Assembly: GCA_945905295.1 (NCBI GenBank)
Contig: CAMDPX010000002.1
Coordinates: forward strand, 1 to 64,000
Reading direction: 5' to 3'
Origin: Planctomyces sp. SH-PL62
Lineage (GTDB): Bacteria; Planctomycetota; Planctomycetia; Planctomycetales; Planctomycetaceae
DNA: 64,000 nucleotides
This document shows, piece by piece, positions 1-9,755 of the stretch (within the stretch, counting starts at the first letter, position 1; each line of letters starts with the position of its first letter). The position numbers and the translations under genes are program-made. The notes beneath the pieces were generated by a model. That model saw only the letters and a program-made list of their open reading frames with translations, was not told the DNA's origin and made no database searches.

Positions 1-308
1 ACGTAACTGGCCGCTCCCGCCCGTAGCGCCTGAACCGCGATTTCTTCGCTGCCGTAGCTGGTCATCAAAATCACCGGCACGCCATAGCCGTGAGCTTTGA
101 TGCTCTCCACCAACTGCAATCCATTCATCACCGGCATTCGCAGGTCGGAAACGACCATGTCGGGCATCGCGACGGCGATCGCATCGAGCGCTGCCTGTCC
201 ATCGCCGGCATACGTGACCGCGACCCCGGCAATTCCATTTTGCAACAACCGGCCGACGCGACGCTGTTCGATGAGCGAGTCATCGACCACCAAGATTTGA
301 GTCGCCAT
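1..308 (-). CDS. Response regulator receiver-domain protein (C-terminus off window)
   Basis: Reverse translation from ATG at 308: MATQILVVDDSLIEQRRVGRLLQNGIAGVAVTYAGDGQAALDAIAVAMPDMVVSDLRMPVMNGLQLVESIKAHGYGVPVILMTSYGSEEIAVQALRAGAASYV; typical REC DD...D...T..K-type layout. Not in the ORF track because it runs off the edge. Confidence 0.9.
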   Translation of the reverse strand, partial: MATQILVVDDSLIEQRRVGRLLQNGIAGVAVTYAGDGQAALDAIAVAMPDMVVSDLRMPVMNGLQLVESIKAHGYGVPVILMTSYGSEEIAVQALRAGAASY

Positions 309-521
309 CACAATGGACTCCATAAGGGATCGTTCCAGCCAATCAGAACGGAGCGATCACATGGCGTCCAGATTAGCCGAGTCTCCCCAGGAATTCTCGT
401 GACTGTCCGGGAATGATCCTGATTTCCGTCCCCTTTTTTCTGTCAGCCAATGGACTCCATTTCATGGCGTTGTCGGTACGAGCGAGAAATGCAAATAACG
501 CACATCAATGAAAGGCAAACT

Positions 522-2783
522 TCAGCGGAAGGCCGGCCAATCGCGGAGCGTTTTCCACAGCGGATAGCCTTGGACTTCCAAAGCCAGCACCAGTTCGGCC
601 GCTGGCAGCAGAACCGCGAGGACGATCTTCAGCCACGCCCGCCACGTCCAGCGTTCCTCCAGCCAATCGCGCGCGTGGACCCAACTGGCGAACAACAACG
701 TCGCTGCGGGCACAAGTTGATACAGCCACGGCGCGTGGATCTCCCACAACAACCGCGACCACCCCGCCAACAGCAGTGACAACACGCTCGCCAGAAACAG
801 CGACGTCAGCGGACTGCGGATCAATTGAGCCAACCATTGCCCCGCCGCGTAGCCTTGCAACGCTCCCACCAAAGCGAAGCCCGCATACAGCCAAAACTCT
901 GACTGTCTCGTCCAATGCAATTGCCAACCGAGCGTTGTGCCCGCGATCAACGCCAGCAACAAAACCTGCGGCAACCAGACCGCGTGTTTGCTCATCCAAA
1001 TCGCAGTCGGCGAGCCGCCACGATCTGACAAGAACCGAAACAATCCCTGACGCTGATCGTGATGAAGTGCCCACACACCCCACAGCGTCGGCAACATCGT
1101 CAGCATGATCGACAAGATCGCCAGCAGCGGCATCGCTCCGAGCAGGAACATGCCGCGGTTGAAGGAATTCCCAAGTCTGGAAAGCCATTGGTAGTACTCC
1201 GACGCTTCCTGCATCAAACAAGGCGCGAATGCGATCGGCAACATCCACAGCCAAACGCGAGCCTCCCGCCACTCGCGCCACAACAGCCGGCCGAAGGCTT
1301 TCATTGCGGGTGATGGTGATTGCTCGAACCAAGCCACGTCGCGCTGCACCTTCACCTTCTTGGTCGGATCGCCGCGCCAGACTTTCTTCCACCAAGGCCG
1401 CTCGTTGAGCCAACGCTCGGCCAGCCGGCATTCCACCGCCATCAGCAAAGCTCCCGCCAACAGCCACCACGGCAAGAGTCCTTCGGGGCCGATCGGTGGA
1501 AGGCGATCGCGACGAGAGGCTTCCATCGCCAGCGCCACCAGCGTCGAACCGATCGCCGCCACGCCCGCGAAGGCCAAGAATGCCAAGAACACCGCCGGCA
1601 GTACCCGACGGGTCAGCATTGAAGCTCCCAAACTGATGACGCCTGTCAGCGTCGCGGCCAGCAGCAGAGCGAGTCCTTGTATCCCTTTCAGTTTGTAATC
1701 GGCTCCCACCAGACATTGAGTCGCCAGCAACACCAGACTCGTCAGCGTCACGATGCTCGCCTGACTGACAGCCAATTTCGCGGCGAACACCGCATCGGCC
1801 GGTGCCGAGATCCGTCGCAGCCAGTCATGCGTTCCATCTTCCCGCTCGATCGCGAACGAGATCGCTCCGCAGCCCAACGCATGCAGGATCGGCATCAAGA
1901 GACCGAGCGACACCACCGTAAAGTCACGAGTCTGCACGGGGCGAAGCACCAGCCACGCCGCTCCGTCGAGTAACACCACGATCCCCAACACCGCCAACCA
2001 GAAGTCTCGCGCCGCGAGCAGTTCCTTCCAGGCCATCCGCCAGAAGACCCGCCACCAGCGCTGCGAACCAGACAGGCCGGCGCGGTCGAGCAGATTCCAA
2101 CGCGCGGCCCAAACCTGAATCGCCATGAGCACGGGGATCTCGATGATGACCATGCTCAGCAGGGCACTGCATTGCCAGCGATACTGCGTTGTCAGCCAAC
2201 CGAATTGCTCAAACCAAGTCCCCCACAAATACCACATTGCCAAACTCACCACGCCCGACAAAGCCAGAGCCTTCCACACGGAACGCGACCACTGCGAGAT
2301 CAGCAACGACACCGCCAGCGTCAGCAACACCACCAGCAGATACCACAAGGTTGGCTCGCCGAGGACTCCGATGTGCAACGGCAGCCGCATCGTCACTGCC
2401 AACGCGACGCTCAGCCCCGTCATCAAGACCGAGCCGATGGCACCGACCAGCCATTTGCTCCCGACGACTTCAAAGGCTGACGCGCTCACTGACTTGAGTA
2501 ATTCCCAAGTGCCACCGGCAATCTCCTGAGCGAACGCCCGCGCTCCAAAGATCAACGCGAATAACGCGGGGGCCGCATGCAGCCACAGCGCCGGCATAGA
2601 CTCAATCGCATGCCGATCAATCAGCGCCGCAAAGCACAACGTCGCCAGCGCGATCACAATCCAAACGCCGATGGCCTCGTTGAGTTCTTTCCAGACGAGC
2701 CGCCCAAAGCTGCCACCGCCGCGCGACCAGATCAGGTCCGCTTTGGTGGGTGCCACGTCTGAATTGGGAAGAGTTGCCGACAT
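522..2783 (-). CDS. ABC transporter permease-like multi-TM membrane protein
   Basis: Long ORF (771 aa, likely start MSATLPNSD at 2783), many TM segments, directly downstream of ABC ATPase and GntR regulator. Confidence 0.8.
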   Translation of the reverse strand: MSATLPNSDVAPTKADLIWSRGGGSFGRLVWKELNEAIGVWIVIALATLCFAALIDRHAIESMPALWLHAAPALFALIFGARAFAQEIAGGTWELLKSVSASAFEVVGSKWLVGAIGSVLMTGLSVALAVTMRLPLHIGVLGEPTLWYLLVVLLTLAVSLLISQWSRSVWKALALSGVVSLAMWYLWGTWFEQFGWLTTQYRWQCSALLSMVIIEIPVLMAIQVWAARWNLLDRAGLSGSQRWWRVFWRMAWKELLAARDFWLAVLGIVVLLDGAAWLVLRPVQTRDFTVVSLGLLMPILHALGCGAISFAIEREDGTHDWLRRISAPADAVFAAKLAVSQASIVTLTSLVLLATQCLVGADYKLKGIQGLALLLAATLTGVISLGASMLTRRVLPAVFLAFLAFAGVAAIGSTLVALAMEASRRDRLPPIGPEGLLPWWLLAGALLMAVECRLAERWLNERPWWKKVWRGDPTKKVKVQRDVAWFEQSPSPAMKAFGRLLWREWREARVWLWMLPIAFAPCLMQEASEYYQWLSRLGNSFNRGMFLLGAMPLLAILSIMLTMLPTLWGVWALHHDQRQGLFRFLSDRGGSPTAIWMSKHAVWLPQVLLLALIAGTTLGWQLHWTRQSEFWLYAGFALVGALQGYAAGQWLAQLIRSPLTSLFLASVLSLLLAGWSRLLWEIHAPWLYQLVPAATLLFASWVHARDWLEERWTWRAWLKIVLAVLLPAAELVLALEVQGYPLWKTLRDWPAFR

Positions 2784-2837
2784 GCGAACCTCGGCCTGTT
2801 TTGTTTTGCGTCTTTGCCTTTGCCCCAACGGGGACAA

Positions 2838-2997
2838 ACTCGATAGCCCAGGGCGCAGCCCTGGGTGGCTGTAACACCACTCGGATTAAGCCCCAACGGG
2901 GCGCAACTGGCGTGACAACCCGGCCAGTGACGCCCCTTCAGGGCTAAAGATTTTCTTTCGTATGACAAACCCAGGGATCCGCCCTGGGCTATCGAGT
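2838..2997. repeat. Palindromic element A (arms ACTCGATAGCCCAGGGCG.A.CCCTGGGT, inverted)
   Basis: Left arm 2838-2866, right arm 2969-2997; each arm itself a CCCAGGG/CCCTGGG hairpin; right arm contains the TAG stop of the ABC ATPase gene. Confidence 0.85.
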
Positions 2998-3912
2998 CTC
3001 GACCCTTTGGGTCGGAAGACACGAAGCACTCGTCGATTTCAAAACTTCCACAAAAATGTCTTCGAGCGACGGTTGCCGAACTTCAAACTCGCTGAGCGTT
3101 CCCTCGTCACGCAATCCCACCAGTCGCGAATCCTCGCCGCCGCGCAGCAGCACGCGCCACTGCCGGTCGCGCTGATGCTGGCTGATGATCACGCCACCCA
3201 GATCGGGTAAAGCCGTCGATCCGTTGCCGAGCGTCAGCGTGATTTCACGCACCTCCGCTTTGAGTTTGTCGAGCCGCTCGACCAGCAGCAGTTCTCCTTG
3301 GCGAATGATCGCGATCACGTCGGCGATCCGTTCCACCTCGACGATCTGATGACTGGAGAGCAGCACCGTCCGACCGCGAGCGGCGACGTCCACCATGCTT
3401 TCGAGAAACTCGCGACGCACGACGGGATCGAGACCGGAAGTCGGTTCATCGAGCACGAGCAATTCCGGCTCGTGACCCATGCACAGCGCCAACGAGACCT
3501 TCGACCGCATCCCCTTTGAAAGCGTTTTGATCTTCTTGTCGATCGGCAAACCAAACTGACCGACGTAATCGCAGAACCGCTGATAGAAACCGTCGGCGTA
3601 AAAACCCGCCGCGAACCAGCCGATCTGTTCGACGGTCATCCACTCGTACAACGCCGGCCGATCGGGCACATAGCCGACTCGTTGCCGAATCGTCTGCCCG
3701 TGAGCCTGGCTGTCGAGGCCAAAGACGTGCGATGTCCCCATCGTCGGCTCCAGCAGGCCGAGCAGAATCCGAATCGCGGTCGTCTTGCCCGCGCCGTTGT
3801 CGCCGAGCAACGCCACGACCGAACCCGGCTCCGAGGACAACGTCAGCCGGCTCAGCGCGACTTGCTTGCCGAACCGCTTGGTGACCTGATCCCAACCAAA
3901 GACCACGCTCAT
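2989..3912 (-). CDS. ABC transporter ATP-binding protein
   Basis: Walker A LLGDNGAGKTT, signature LSKGMRSKVSLA, Walker B LLVLDEPTSGLD. Confidence 0.95.
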   Translation of the reverse strand: MSVVFGWDQVTKRFGKQVALSRLTLSSEPGSVVALLGDNGAGKTTAIRILLGLLEPTMGTSHVFGLDSQAHGQTIRQRVGYVPDRPALYEWMTVEQIGWFAAGFYADGFYQRFCDYVGQFGLPIDKKIKTLSKGMRSKVSLALCMGHEPELLVLDEPTSGLDPVVRREFLESMVDVAARGRTVLLSSHQIVEVERIADVIAIIRQGELLLVERLDKLKAEVREITLTLGNGSTALPDLGGVIISQHQRDRQWRVLLRGGEDSRLVGLRDEGTLSEFEVRQPSLEDIFVEVLKSTSASCLPTQRVETR

Positions 3913-4328
3913 GAGTCCGCTCCCTTCTTGCCTCGTTTGCCTTTCGCCGCCCGCTCCAGCCGAGTCAGTTCTTCCTCGACCAGCTCACGAATTTCGCTCG
4001 TCTCCAGCCGGCTGCTGTGAGCTTCCACCAGCACATGCCTGACCCGTTCGCGCAGCAGCCCCAGCCGTTCCTTCTCGCAATGCGCGACCGCGTCCTCGGT
4101 CACGTTCAAGCCGGTGCCGCGCACGGCTTCGAGGATTCCCTCATTCGTCAGGTCGCGATAGGCCCGCACGACCGTATTCGGATTCACGGCCAGTTCCTTC
4201 GCCAGCTCGCGCACCGAGGGGACCATGTCACCCGGCATCAGCGTGCCGCTGGCCACGGCGAACTTCACCTGCCGCACGATCTGGTCAAAGATCGCCAAGC
4301 CGTTCGTGGGATTGATCGAGAAAAACAT
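3909..4328 (-). CDS. GntR family (YtrA-like) transcriptional regulator
   Basis: IFDQIVRQVKFAVASGTLMPGDMVPSVRELAKELAVNPNTVVRAYRDLTNEGIL: GntR wHTH; overlaps ABC ATPase start. Confidence 0.93.
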   Translation of the reverse strand: MFFSINPTNGLAIFDQIVRQVKFAVASGTLMPGDMVPSVRELAKELAVNPNTVVRAYRDLTNEGILEAVRGTGLNVTEDAVAHCEKERLGLLRERVRHVLVEAHSSRLETSEIRELVEEELTRLERAAKGKRGKKGADS

Positions 4329-4395
4329 GGCCGCCGCCTCGAAGTGTTCTATCGTGATAGAACACTAAAACAAGTCGGGCGAATTGGCAAGCGAA

Positions 4396-4482
4396 GGGGT
4401 CGGGAGTCTTTTTCATGCCGCCGTCGAAAACAGTCCGGTTAGTTCCCTCGTGTTCGGCGGCATGAAAAAGACTCCCGACCCC
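4396..4482. repeat. Palindromic element, GGGGTCGGG family (copy 1)
   Basis: GGGGTCGGGAGTCTTTTTCATGCCGCCG ... CGGCGGCATGAAAAAGACTCCCGACCCC inverted arms; intergenic. Confidence 0.92.
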
Positions 4483-4491
4483 GTCTCTCGG

Positions 4492-6723
4492 CTACGTTGA
4501 CGCGCCCGCGCGTCGCTTCAACGCATCCGACGGAGCCAATCGCGGCCGGCCGTTCGACATCTTCTCCAATACTTCGACGATCTTGCCGAAGCCGATTGTT
4601 TCCGCGTACCGCATCGGTCCGCCGCGGAACGGCGCGAAGCCGGTGCCGAAGACCATCGCCAGGTCGATGTCTTCCGGCTTCGAGACGATCCCTTCATCCA
4701 AGCACCGCACGGCTTCGTTAATGAGCGGGAAGATCATTCGCTGAATCAGTTCCTCACGAGAGAGTGTGCTGATGGAATAACGAACCCCGGCGAGCCCCCG
4801 GACCTTCGCGATCGCTTTGTGAACGGCGGGATTCAATCGCTTCTTCGAGCCCTTGCCGATCAACAACGACTTCGCGGCCGAGGGTTCCGTGGCGGCGATC
4901 TCTTTCAAAGCGGCCCACAACGGAGCGGGCAACATGCGGTCGCCATACGCCGCGTACATGTTCGCGGCGACGTGCTGGCCGACTTCCAAACCGACGAGGT
5001 CCGTCAGTTCCAGCGGCCCCATCGGCATCCCAAACGCGACGGCTGCCCGGTCGATCTCTAACGGATCGACGACTTCCAGCAGCAGCCAGCCCGCCTCATT
5101 CATGTACGGCGAGAGGAGTCGATTGACCAAGAAGCCGGGGCAATCCTTCACGATCACTGCCGTCTTCCCCAGCCGTTGTGTGAGAGCAAACGCCGTCGCC
5201 AACGCCACGGGACTGGTTTCGTTGGTACGCACGATTTCGACCAGCGGCATTTGATGCGGCGGATTGAAGAAGTGCAGACCGACGATTCGCTCGGGATGCG
5301 GGATGCCTTGTGCGATGTCGCTGACCAACAGCGAACTGGTGTTCGTCGCCAGCACGGTCGTCGAGGAAGTCGCATCGGCCAGATCGCGAAAGACCTGCTG
5401 CTTGATCGGCAGGCTTTCGACGATCGCCTCGATGATGAGGTCGGCGTTCTTCAACCCGGCGTAATCGGTCGTCGGCCGTAAGCGGTCGAGCGTGTCGCTC
5501 GCCTGCAACGGTGTGATGCGTTTGCGTTGCAGATCGGACTTGATGAGTTTTCGTGCGGTCGCGATCCCCTTGGCGAGGAACTCCGGTTTGATGTCCTTCA
5601 GCCGAGTCCAAATCCCCTTCTGAGCCATGAGCAGCGCGATGCCGGCTCCCATTGCACCCGCGCCGAGCACTGCGGCATTGTGGGGCACGTTTCCAACGTG
5701 CCCGCCCTTGTCGCTGGACTCGGCGATCTCCGAGTCGGGCACGTTGGAAACGTGCCCCACGAACTTCTTCGCATCCTCTTGCAGGAAGAACAACCGCAGG
5801 CATTCGCGAGTGACCGGCGAATCGGCAAGACGCCCGATTGCTGCCGACTCCGCTGCGAAGCCGGTCGATGAAGACTGTCGAAATCCCGCGCGCAGGGCTT
5901 CGATGGCCGCGAGCGGAGCGGGGTAATGCCCCTTCGTTTCGTGCCGGACTTTTCCTTCGGCTTTATTGAACGCGAACTTTCGCAGTGGCGGAAACGCTTC
6001 GGTCAGCCGAGCCGCCAGCGGTCTCTTTGGCCGCTTGAAGATCGTGCTCGCCGTCCCGAACTTCATGACGGTTCGCAGCAATTGCTCACCGACGAAGGGA
6101 AGCGCCTCGACCGGCACCATGTCATGCACCAGCCCTTTCGACCGAGCTTGCCGGCCGCTGAGCATACGGCCGGTCAGGATCATCGGCAGAGCCTCCAACA
6201 ACCCGACCAATTTCGGCAACCGCACCGTTCCGCCCCAACCGGGAATCAATCCCAGCTTCACCTCCGGCAGACCGAGCAACGTCTTCGCGTGATCGTCCGC
6301 GATGCGATATCGGCACGACATCGCAAATTCGAGCCCACCGCCAAGGCAAGCTCCCGAGATCAACGCGACCGTCGGCACATGCAGCGCTTCGAGTTGCTCG
6401 AACACGCGCTGTCCGAGTTTGGAAAGCTCCACCGCTTCGGCTCCGCCGGTCATCGTCTTCATCTCGGTCACGTCCGCGCCAACGATGAAGTTTCCTTTCT
6501 TGCCGCTGAGGAACATCACGCCGCGTATCGCCGGGTTCCGTTTGATCTCAGAGATGAGCCGTTCGAGTTCTTCCAGCATCGCTTTCGAGAGTGCATTCGC
6601 CGACTTATCACAGCGGTCGATGCGGACTCGCAACAATCCACAGGCACCGAGTTCGGCGTGCCACATCGTGGCGTCCGGAAGCAGCGTGGAAGTGGCCGGC
6701 GATTCGAGTGTCGATGTTGTCAT
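4492..6723 (-). CDS. Bifunctional enoyl-CoA hydratase / 3-hydroxyacyl-CoA dehydrogenase (FadB/FadJ-like)
   Basis: Crotonase segment (GACLGGGLEFAMSCRYRIA, GWGGTVRLPKLVG) followed by NAD-binding AVLGAGAMGAGIA and HFFNPPHQMPLVEIV; likely start MTTSTLESP at 6723. Confidence 0.95.
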   Translation of the reverse strand: MTTSTLESPATSTLLPDATMWHAELGACGLLRVRIDRCDKSANALSKAMLEELERLISEIKRNPAIRGVMFLSGKKGNFIVGADVTEMKTMTGGAEAVELSKLGQRVFEQLEALHVPTVALISGACLGGGLEFAMSCRYRIADDHAKTLLGLPEVKLGLIPGWGGTVRLPKLVGLLEALPMILTGRMLSGRQARSKGLVHDMVPVEALPFVGEQLLRTVMKFGTASTIFKRPKRPLAARLTEAFPPLRKFAFNKAEGKVRHETKGHYPAPLAAIEALRAGFRQSSSTGFAAESAAIGRLADSPVTRECLRLFFLQEDAKKFVGHVSNVPDSEIAESSDKGGHVGNVPHNAAVLGAGAMGAGIALLMAQKGIWTRLKDIKPEFLAKGIATARKLIKSDLQRKRITPLQASDTLDRLRPTTDYAGLKNADLIIEAIVESLPIKQQVFRDLADATSSTTVLATNTSSLLVSDIAQGIPHPERIVGLHFFNPPHQMPLVEIVRTNETSPVALATAFALTQRLGKTAVIVKDCPGFLVNRLLSPYMNEAGWLLLEVVDPLEIDRAAVAFGMPMGPLELTDLVGLEVGQHVAANMYAAYGDRMLPAPLWAALKEIAATEPSAAKSLLIGKGSKKRLNPAVHKAIAKVRGLAGVRYSISTLSREELIQRMIFPLINEAVRCLDEGIVSKPEDIDLAMVFGTGFAPFRGGPMRYAETIGFGKIVEVLEKMSNGRPRLAPSDALKRRAGAST
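5680..5760. repeat. Palindromic element, GTGGGGCACGTTTCCAACGTGCCC family, inside fadB-like CDS
   Basis: Perfect 24-bp inverted arms 5680-5703 and 5737-5760; each arm is itself a hairpin (GGCACGTT-TCC-AACGTGCC). Confidence 0.95.
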
Positions 6724-6775
6724 GACGAAGACCTCATGGAGTTGTTGCAACCAATCAGGGGTCGGACTTGGACCG

Positions 6776-8071
6776 CTATGTTGTTTCGACAACCACCGCT
6801 CCGCCTTGTCCGCCGCCGATGCAGAGCGTGGCCAGTCCACGCGAAAGATTGCGGCGACGGAGTTCGTGCAGCAGCGTGAGGATCAAGCGTGTGCCGGTCG
6901 CTCCGACCGGATGGCCGAGTGCGATCGCTCCGCCGTTGACGTTGACTCGATCGAGATAGATCGAGCCGAGTGATTCGAGGTCAGATCCCTCGGTAGCACT
7001 CGCCCCAACCGGCGACTCGAACCTTCGCAGGCACGCGATGGCTTGGGCGGCGAACGCTTCGTTGAGTTCAATCAACTGCATGTCGCTCAGCTTGAGGCCG
7101 GTTTGCTGCAAGACGCGCGACGTGGCGAAGACCGGGCCAAGCCCCATCCGTGCCGGATCGCACCCGGCGTAGGCGTAATCGCGGATGCGGCCGAGCGGCG
7201 TCAGGCCCAGCTCGCGAGCGGTGTTCGCTTCGACGATCAACAGCGCGGCGGCTCCGTCGGTGATTTGGCACGAGTTGCCAATCGTCACGCTCCCCCACCG
7301 GCGGTCGAAGTACGGCTTCATCTTGGCCAGCGCTTCCTGCGACTGATCCGCCCGGAAGCCGACGTCTTGCGAGATTGGTTTGGAACCTCCCTCACGATCA
7401 TCGACATAGACGGTCATCACTTCCGACGCGAGGCGATTCTCTTTCCAGGCTGCGGCCGCAAGCTGATGACTGCGGAGTGCGAATTGGTCCTGCTCTTCGC
7501 GCGTGATGTGGAACTCGCGGGCCAGCTTCTCAGCCGTGTCACCCATGAGCAGACCGGTGACCGGGTCAGTCAGCCCCAACTTGATGCCGATTTGCGGAGT
7601 CAGATCACTGAGTCGAAACGACGCGAGCGTCTTCAACTTTTGCCACGCCGACTTCGCGGTGCTCAACCGCAGCAACTTGTCGGCGAAGTTCTTGGGATAG
7701 AAGAGCGGGATGTGGCTCATCGAATCGACGCCGACCGCGACGACGCATTTGGCTCGGCCAGAGACCACACGGTCGAAGGCTTGTGTGACGCATTCGAAGC
7801 CGCTGGCACAGTTGCGGTGGACGGTGTGAGCAATTTTCTCGCGCGGAATGCCGGCTCGTAGCGCAATGACTCGGCCGACGTTCGCGGCATCCACAGGACT
7901 GGCGACGTTGCCGCAGATCAGCTCGTCCACGTGAGCGGGATCGAGGTTCGCGCGGTCGAGCAGTTCTCTGACCGCGAGCCGTCCGAGTTCTTGCGCCGGA
8001 AGCTGATTGAAGGCGGCTCCGGCTTTCACGAACGGAGTCCGCACCCCTCCGACGATGACCGCTTCTGGCAT
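6776..8071 (-). CDS. Acetyl-CoA acyltransferase / thiolase (FadA-like)
   Basis: MPEAVIVGGVRTPFVKAGAAFNQLPAQELG..., NCASGFECVTQAFD, NVNGGAIALGHPVGATG, C-terminal LCIGGGQGGAVVVE; start set at 8071 (upstream ORF extension runs through a repeat). Confidence 0.95.
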   Translation of the reverse strand: MPEAVIVGGVRTPFVKAGAAFNQLPAQELGRLAVRELLDRANLDPAHVDELICGNVASPVDAANVGRVIALRAGIPREKIAHTVHRNCASGFECVTQAFDRVVSGRAKCVVAVGVDSMSHIPLFYPKNFADKLLRLSTAKSAWQKLKTLASFRLSDLTPQIGIKLGLTDPVTGLLMGDTAEKLAREFHITREEQDQFALRSHQLAAAAWKENRLASEVMTVYVDDREGGSKPISQDVGFRADQSQEALAKMKPYFDRRWGSVTIGNSCQITDGAAALLIVEANTARELGLTPLGRIRDYAYAGCDPARMGLGPVFATSRVLQQTGLKLSDMQLIELNEAFAAQAIACLRRFESPVGASATEGSDLESLGSIYLDRVNVNGGAIALGHPVGATGTRLILTLLHELRRRNLSRGLATLCIGGGQGGAVVVETT

Positions 8072-8089
8072 GATGCCCTCGCTGGCAAA

Positions 8090-8191
8090 GTAGGTCAGCC
8101 TTTCCAGGCTGACTGAAGCTCCTGAATGACGGGAGATTAGCTGCCAGCAGCGTCTAACGAAATTCGGGTCAGCCTGGAAAGGCTGACCTAC
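8090..8191. repeat. Palindromic element, GTAGGTCAGCCTTTCCAGGCTGAC family
   Basis: Perfect 24-bp inverted arms 8090-8113 and 8168-8191; right arm contains the TAG stop of the 8188-8736 gene. Confidence 0.95.
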
Positions 8192-8736
8192 ACGGGCAAG
8201 CCGCGAGCGATCCGAATTTCGCGAACCTTTTCGACGACTTCGTTGACCAGTTGGCCGTTGCGTTCCAGGGACTGAAACTCGCGAACGTTGCCGAAGAAGT
8301 TGGCACAGACGGTTGAGAGCGCAACGAGCAAATGCCAACTGCTGGCGGACATCCCGAATCCGCCGGAGAACCCCAGGCGTGCGGCGGGATCGGCAGCGGC
8401 ACCGAAGCCGATGGTGATCAACAGCAGCAGCAGGCTGCCGGTCATCCACGGCAGAATGCGATGCTTCAACCGCTGGCATTCGAGCCGCCAACGGTCTTCG
8501 AGCTGATACGCCTTGCTGACATCCTCCATCCAGCGGCCGGTCCCCATGAAGTAGGTCAGCACGAGAGCATGCACCAGCGCGGCGAAGACCAGGCCGGTCA
8601 ACGCGAGTATTAGATGCCAGGAGACGAGCGACTGCGACTCCAGCGTGCGAGGGTCTCCGATGTTGAGTCCGAGTCCAAAGACCGTCAGCAACAACAGCGT
8701 GCTGGCGGAAGCGAGAGTTAAGAAGATGCGCGTCAC
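8188..8736 (-). CDS. Hypothetical membrane protein
   Basis: 182 aa ORF with several hydrophobic segments. Confidence 0.7.
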   Translation of the reverse strand: MTRIFLTLASASTLLLLTVFGLGLNIGDPRTLESQSLVSWHLILALTGLVFAALVHALVLTYFMGTGRWMEDVSKAYQLEDRWRLECQRLKHRILPWMTGSLLLLLITIGFGAAADPAARLGFSGGFGMSASSWHLLVALSTVCANFFGNVREFQSLERNGQLVNEVVEKVREIRIARGLPV

Positions 8737-8793
8737 GTGAGGTCTCGGTCGATGGTGGAGCCGGGAAGTTTAGTGACAGGTCGCCAATGAAAA

Positions 8794-8820
8794 AGCCCGG
8801 CGAGCGTGGCTCGCCGGGCT
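8794..8820. terminator. Hairpin terminator-like structure
   Basis: AAAAAGCCCGGCGAGCGTGGCTCGCCGGGCT: strong GC stem between two minus-strand genes. Confidence 0.6.
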
Positions 8821-8927
8821 GAGAATTTGCGGACTTGTCGTAGCCAATCTCGCCAGAGATTGGGGGCAACTGGTAGCGACATCCCAAGCTCTGACGAGCT
8901 TGGCGACGGCGGCATGAATGCGTCGGC

Positions 8928-9755
8928 TTAGTAGCCGTACGCCTTGTTGGCGGTGTCGAAGTCGAGGTCGCCGAAGCCCAGGTTCGTCTTCACGTTCGAG
9001 TACGTGTATTCCTCGACGATCGGTGCCTCGGCCCCAGCGACTGGGAAACCGAATTGCTCGACGCGCACCGGCAGGCCGGTTTCCTTTGAAATATACATGC
9101 GGCTCATGTGGAACTTCGCGTGCGGAACTTGCTTGGCATAGCTCGTCTCGACCACTTTGCAGTCGACCTTGTCGAGCTTCGCGTTCGGGAAGAACTTCAC
9201 CACGCAGTCGTCGTGCTTTTCGTCTTCCTGCCACTGTGAGGTCAGCGTGGAGACCAGGTTCGACATGCCGAACATCGTGATCGGGTAGCGGTTCTCTTCC
9301 AGCGCGTCTTTGCTGTCCGGCTTCAACTTGATGGTGCCGACGATGGAGGTGATCCCTTCGCCGTGAGCCAGCAGCTTGTCCTTGTTTCGGCCTGCGACAT
9401 AAATGACTTCGCGGCCGGCGTGCGGGTTGAGGTACTTGATGTAGACGCTGAAGGGCTCCTCGCGAAACTTCACGTACATTTCCGACTGGATCAGTTTACG
9501 GCCAACAACTTCCTTCTTGGTGAAGGTGGCTTCGTAGTCCTTGATCTTTTTCAGATTCTCTTGGACTTCTTTGGCCAACTTGATCGCGGCACCGACCTTT
9601 TGGGTATCGCCGGTGGTGGCGTCGTTGCGTTTCGCAGTCTTGGGGACGTCAGCAGCGACGGCCCAGCTCGGCAGCAACAAGCCCGCCGAGAAGGCGACCG
9701 TGTGTTTCAAAAAATCTCGACGCATCGAACTCGTGGAGGGACGACTCATCATCAA
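8928..9755 (-). CDS. DUF1571-type protein (LolA-like fold) with Tat-like signal
   Basis: MRRDFLKHTVAFSAGLLLPSWAVAADV signal; KEVQENLKKIKDYEATFTKKEVVGRKLIQSEMYVKFREEPFSVYIKYL. Confidence 0.75.
   Translation of the reverse strand: MMMSRPSTSSMRRDFLKHTVAFSAGLLLPSWAVAADVPKTAKRNDATTGDTQKVGAAIKLAKEVQENLKKIKDYEATFTKKEVVGRKLIQSEMYVKFREEPFSVYIKYLNPHAGREVIYVAGRNKDKLLAHGEGITSIVGTIKLKPDSKDALEENRYPITMFGMSNLVSTLTSQWQEDEKHDDCVVKFFPNAKLDKVDCKVVETSYAKQVPHAKFHMSRMYISKETGLPVRVEQFGFPVAGAEAPIVEEYTYSNVKTNLGFGDLDFDTANKAYGY

Noticed and set aside
505-1716. 403-aa minus ORF overlapping the ABC permease in another frame
   Set aside because: Low-complexity Arg/Gly/Val-rich frame-shadow of a high-GC gene; the 522-2783 frame has clear TM segments.
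5926-6879. 317-aa plus ORF antisense to fadB-like gene
   Set aside because: Typical high-GC antisense ORF; no domain.
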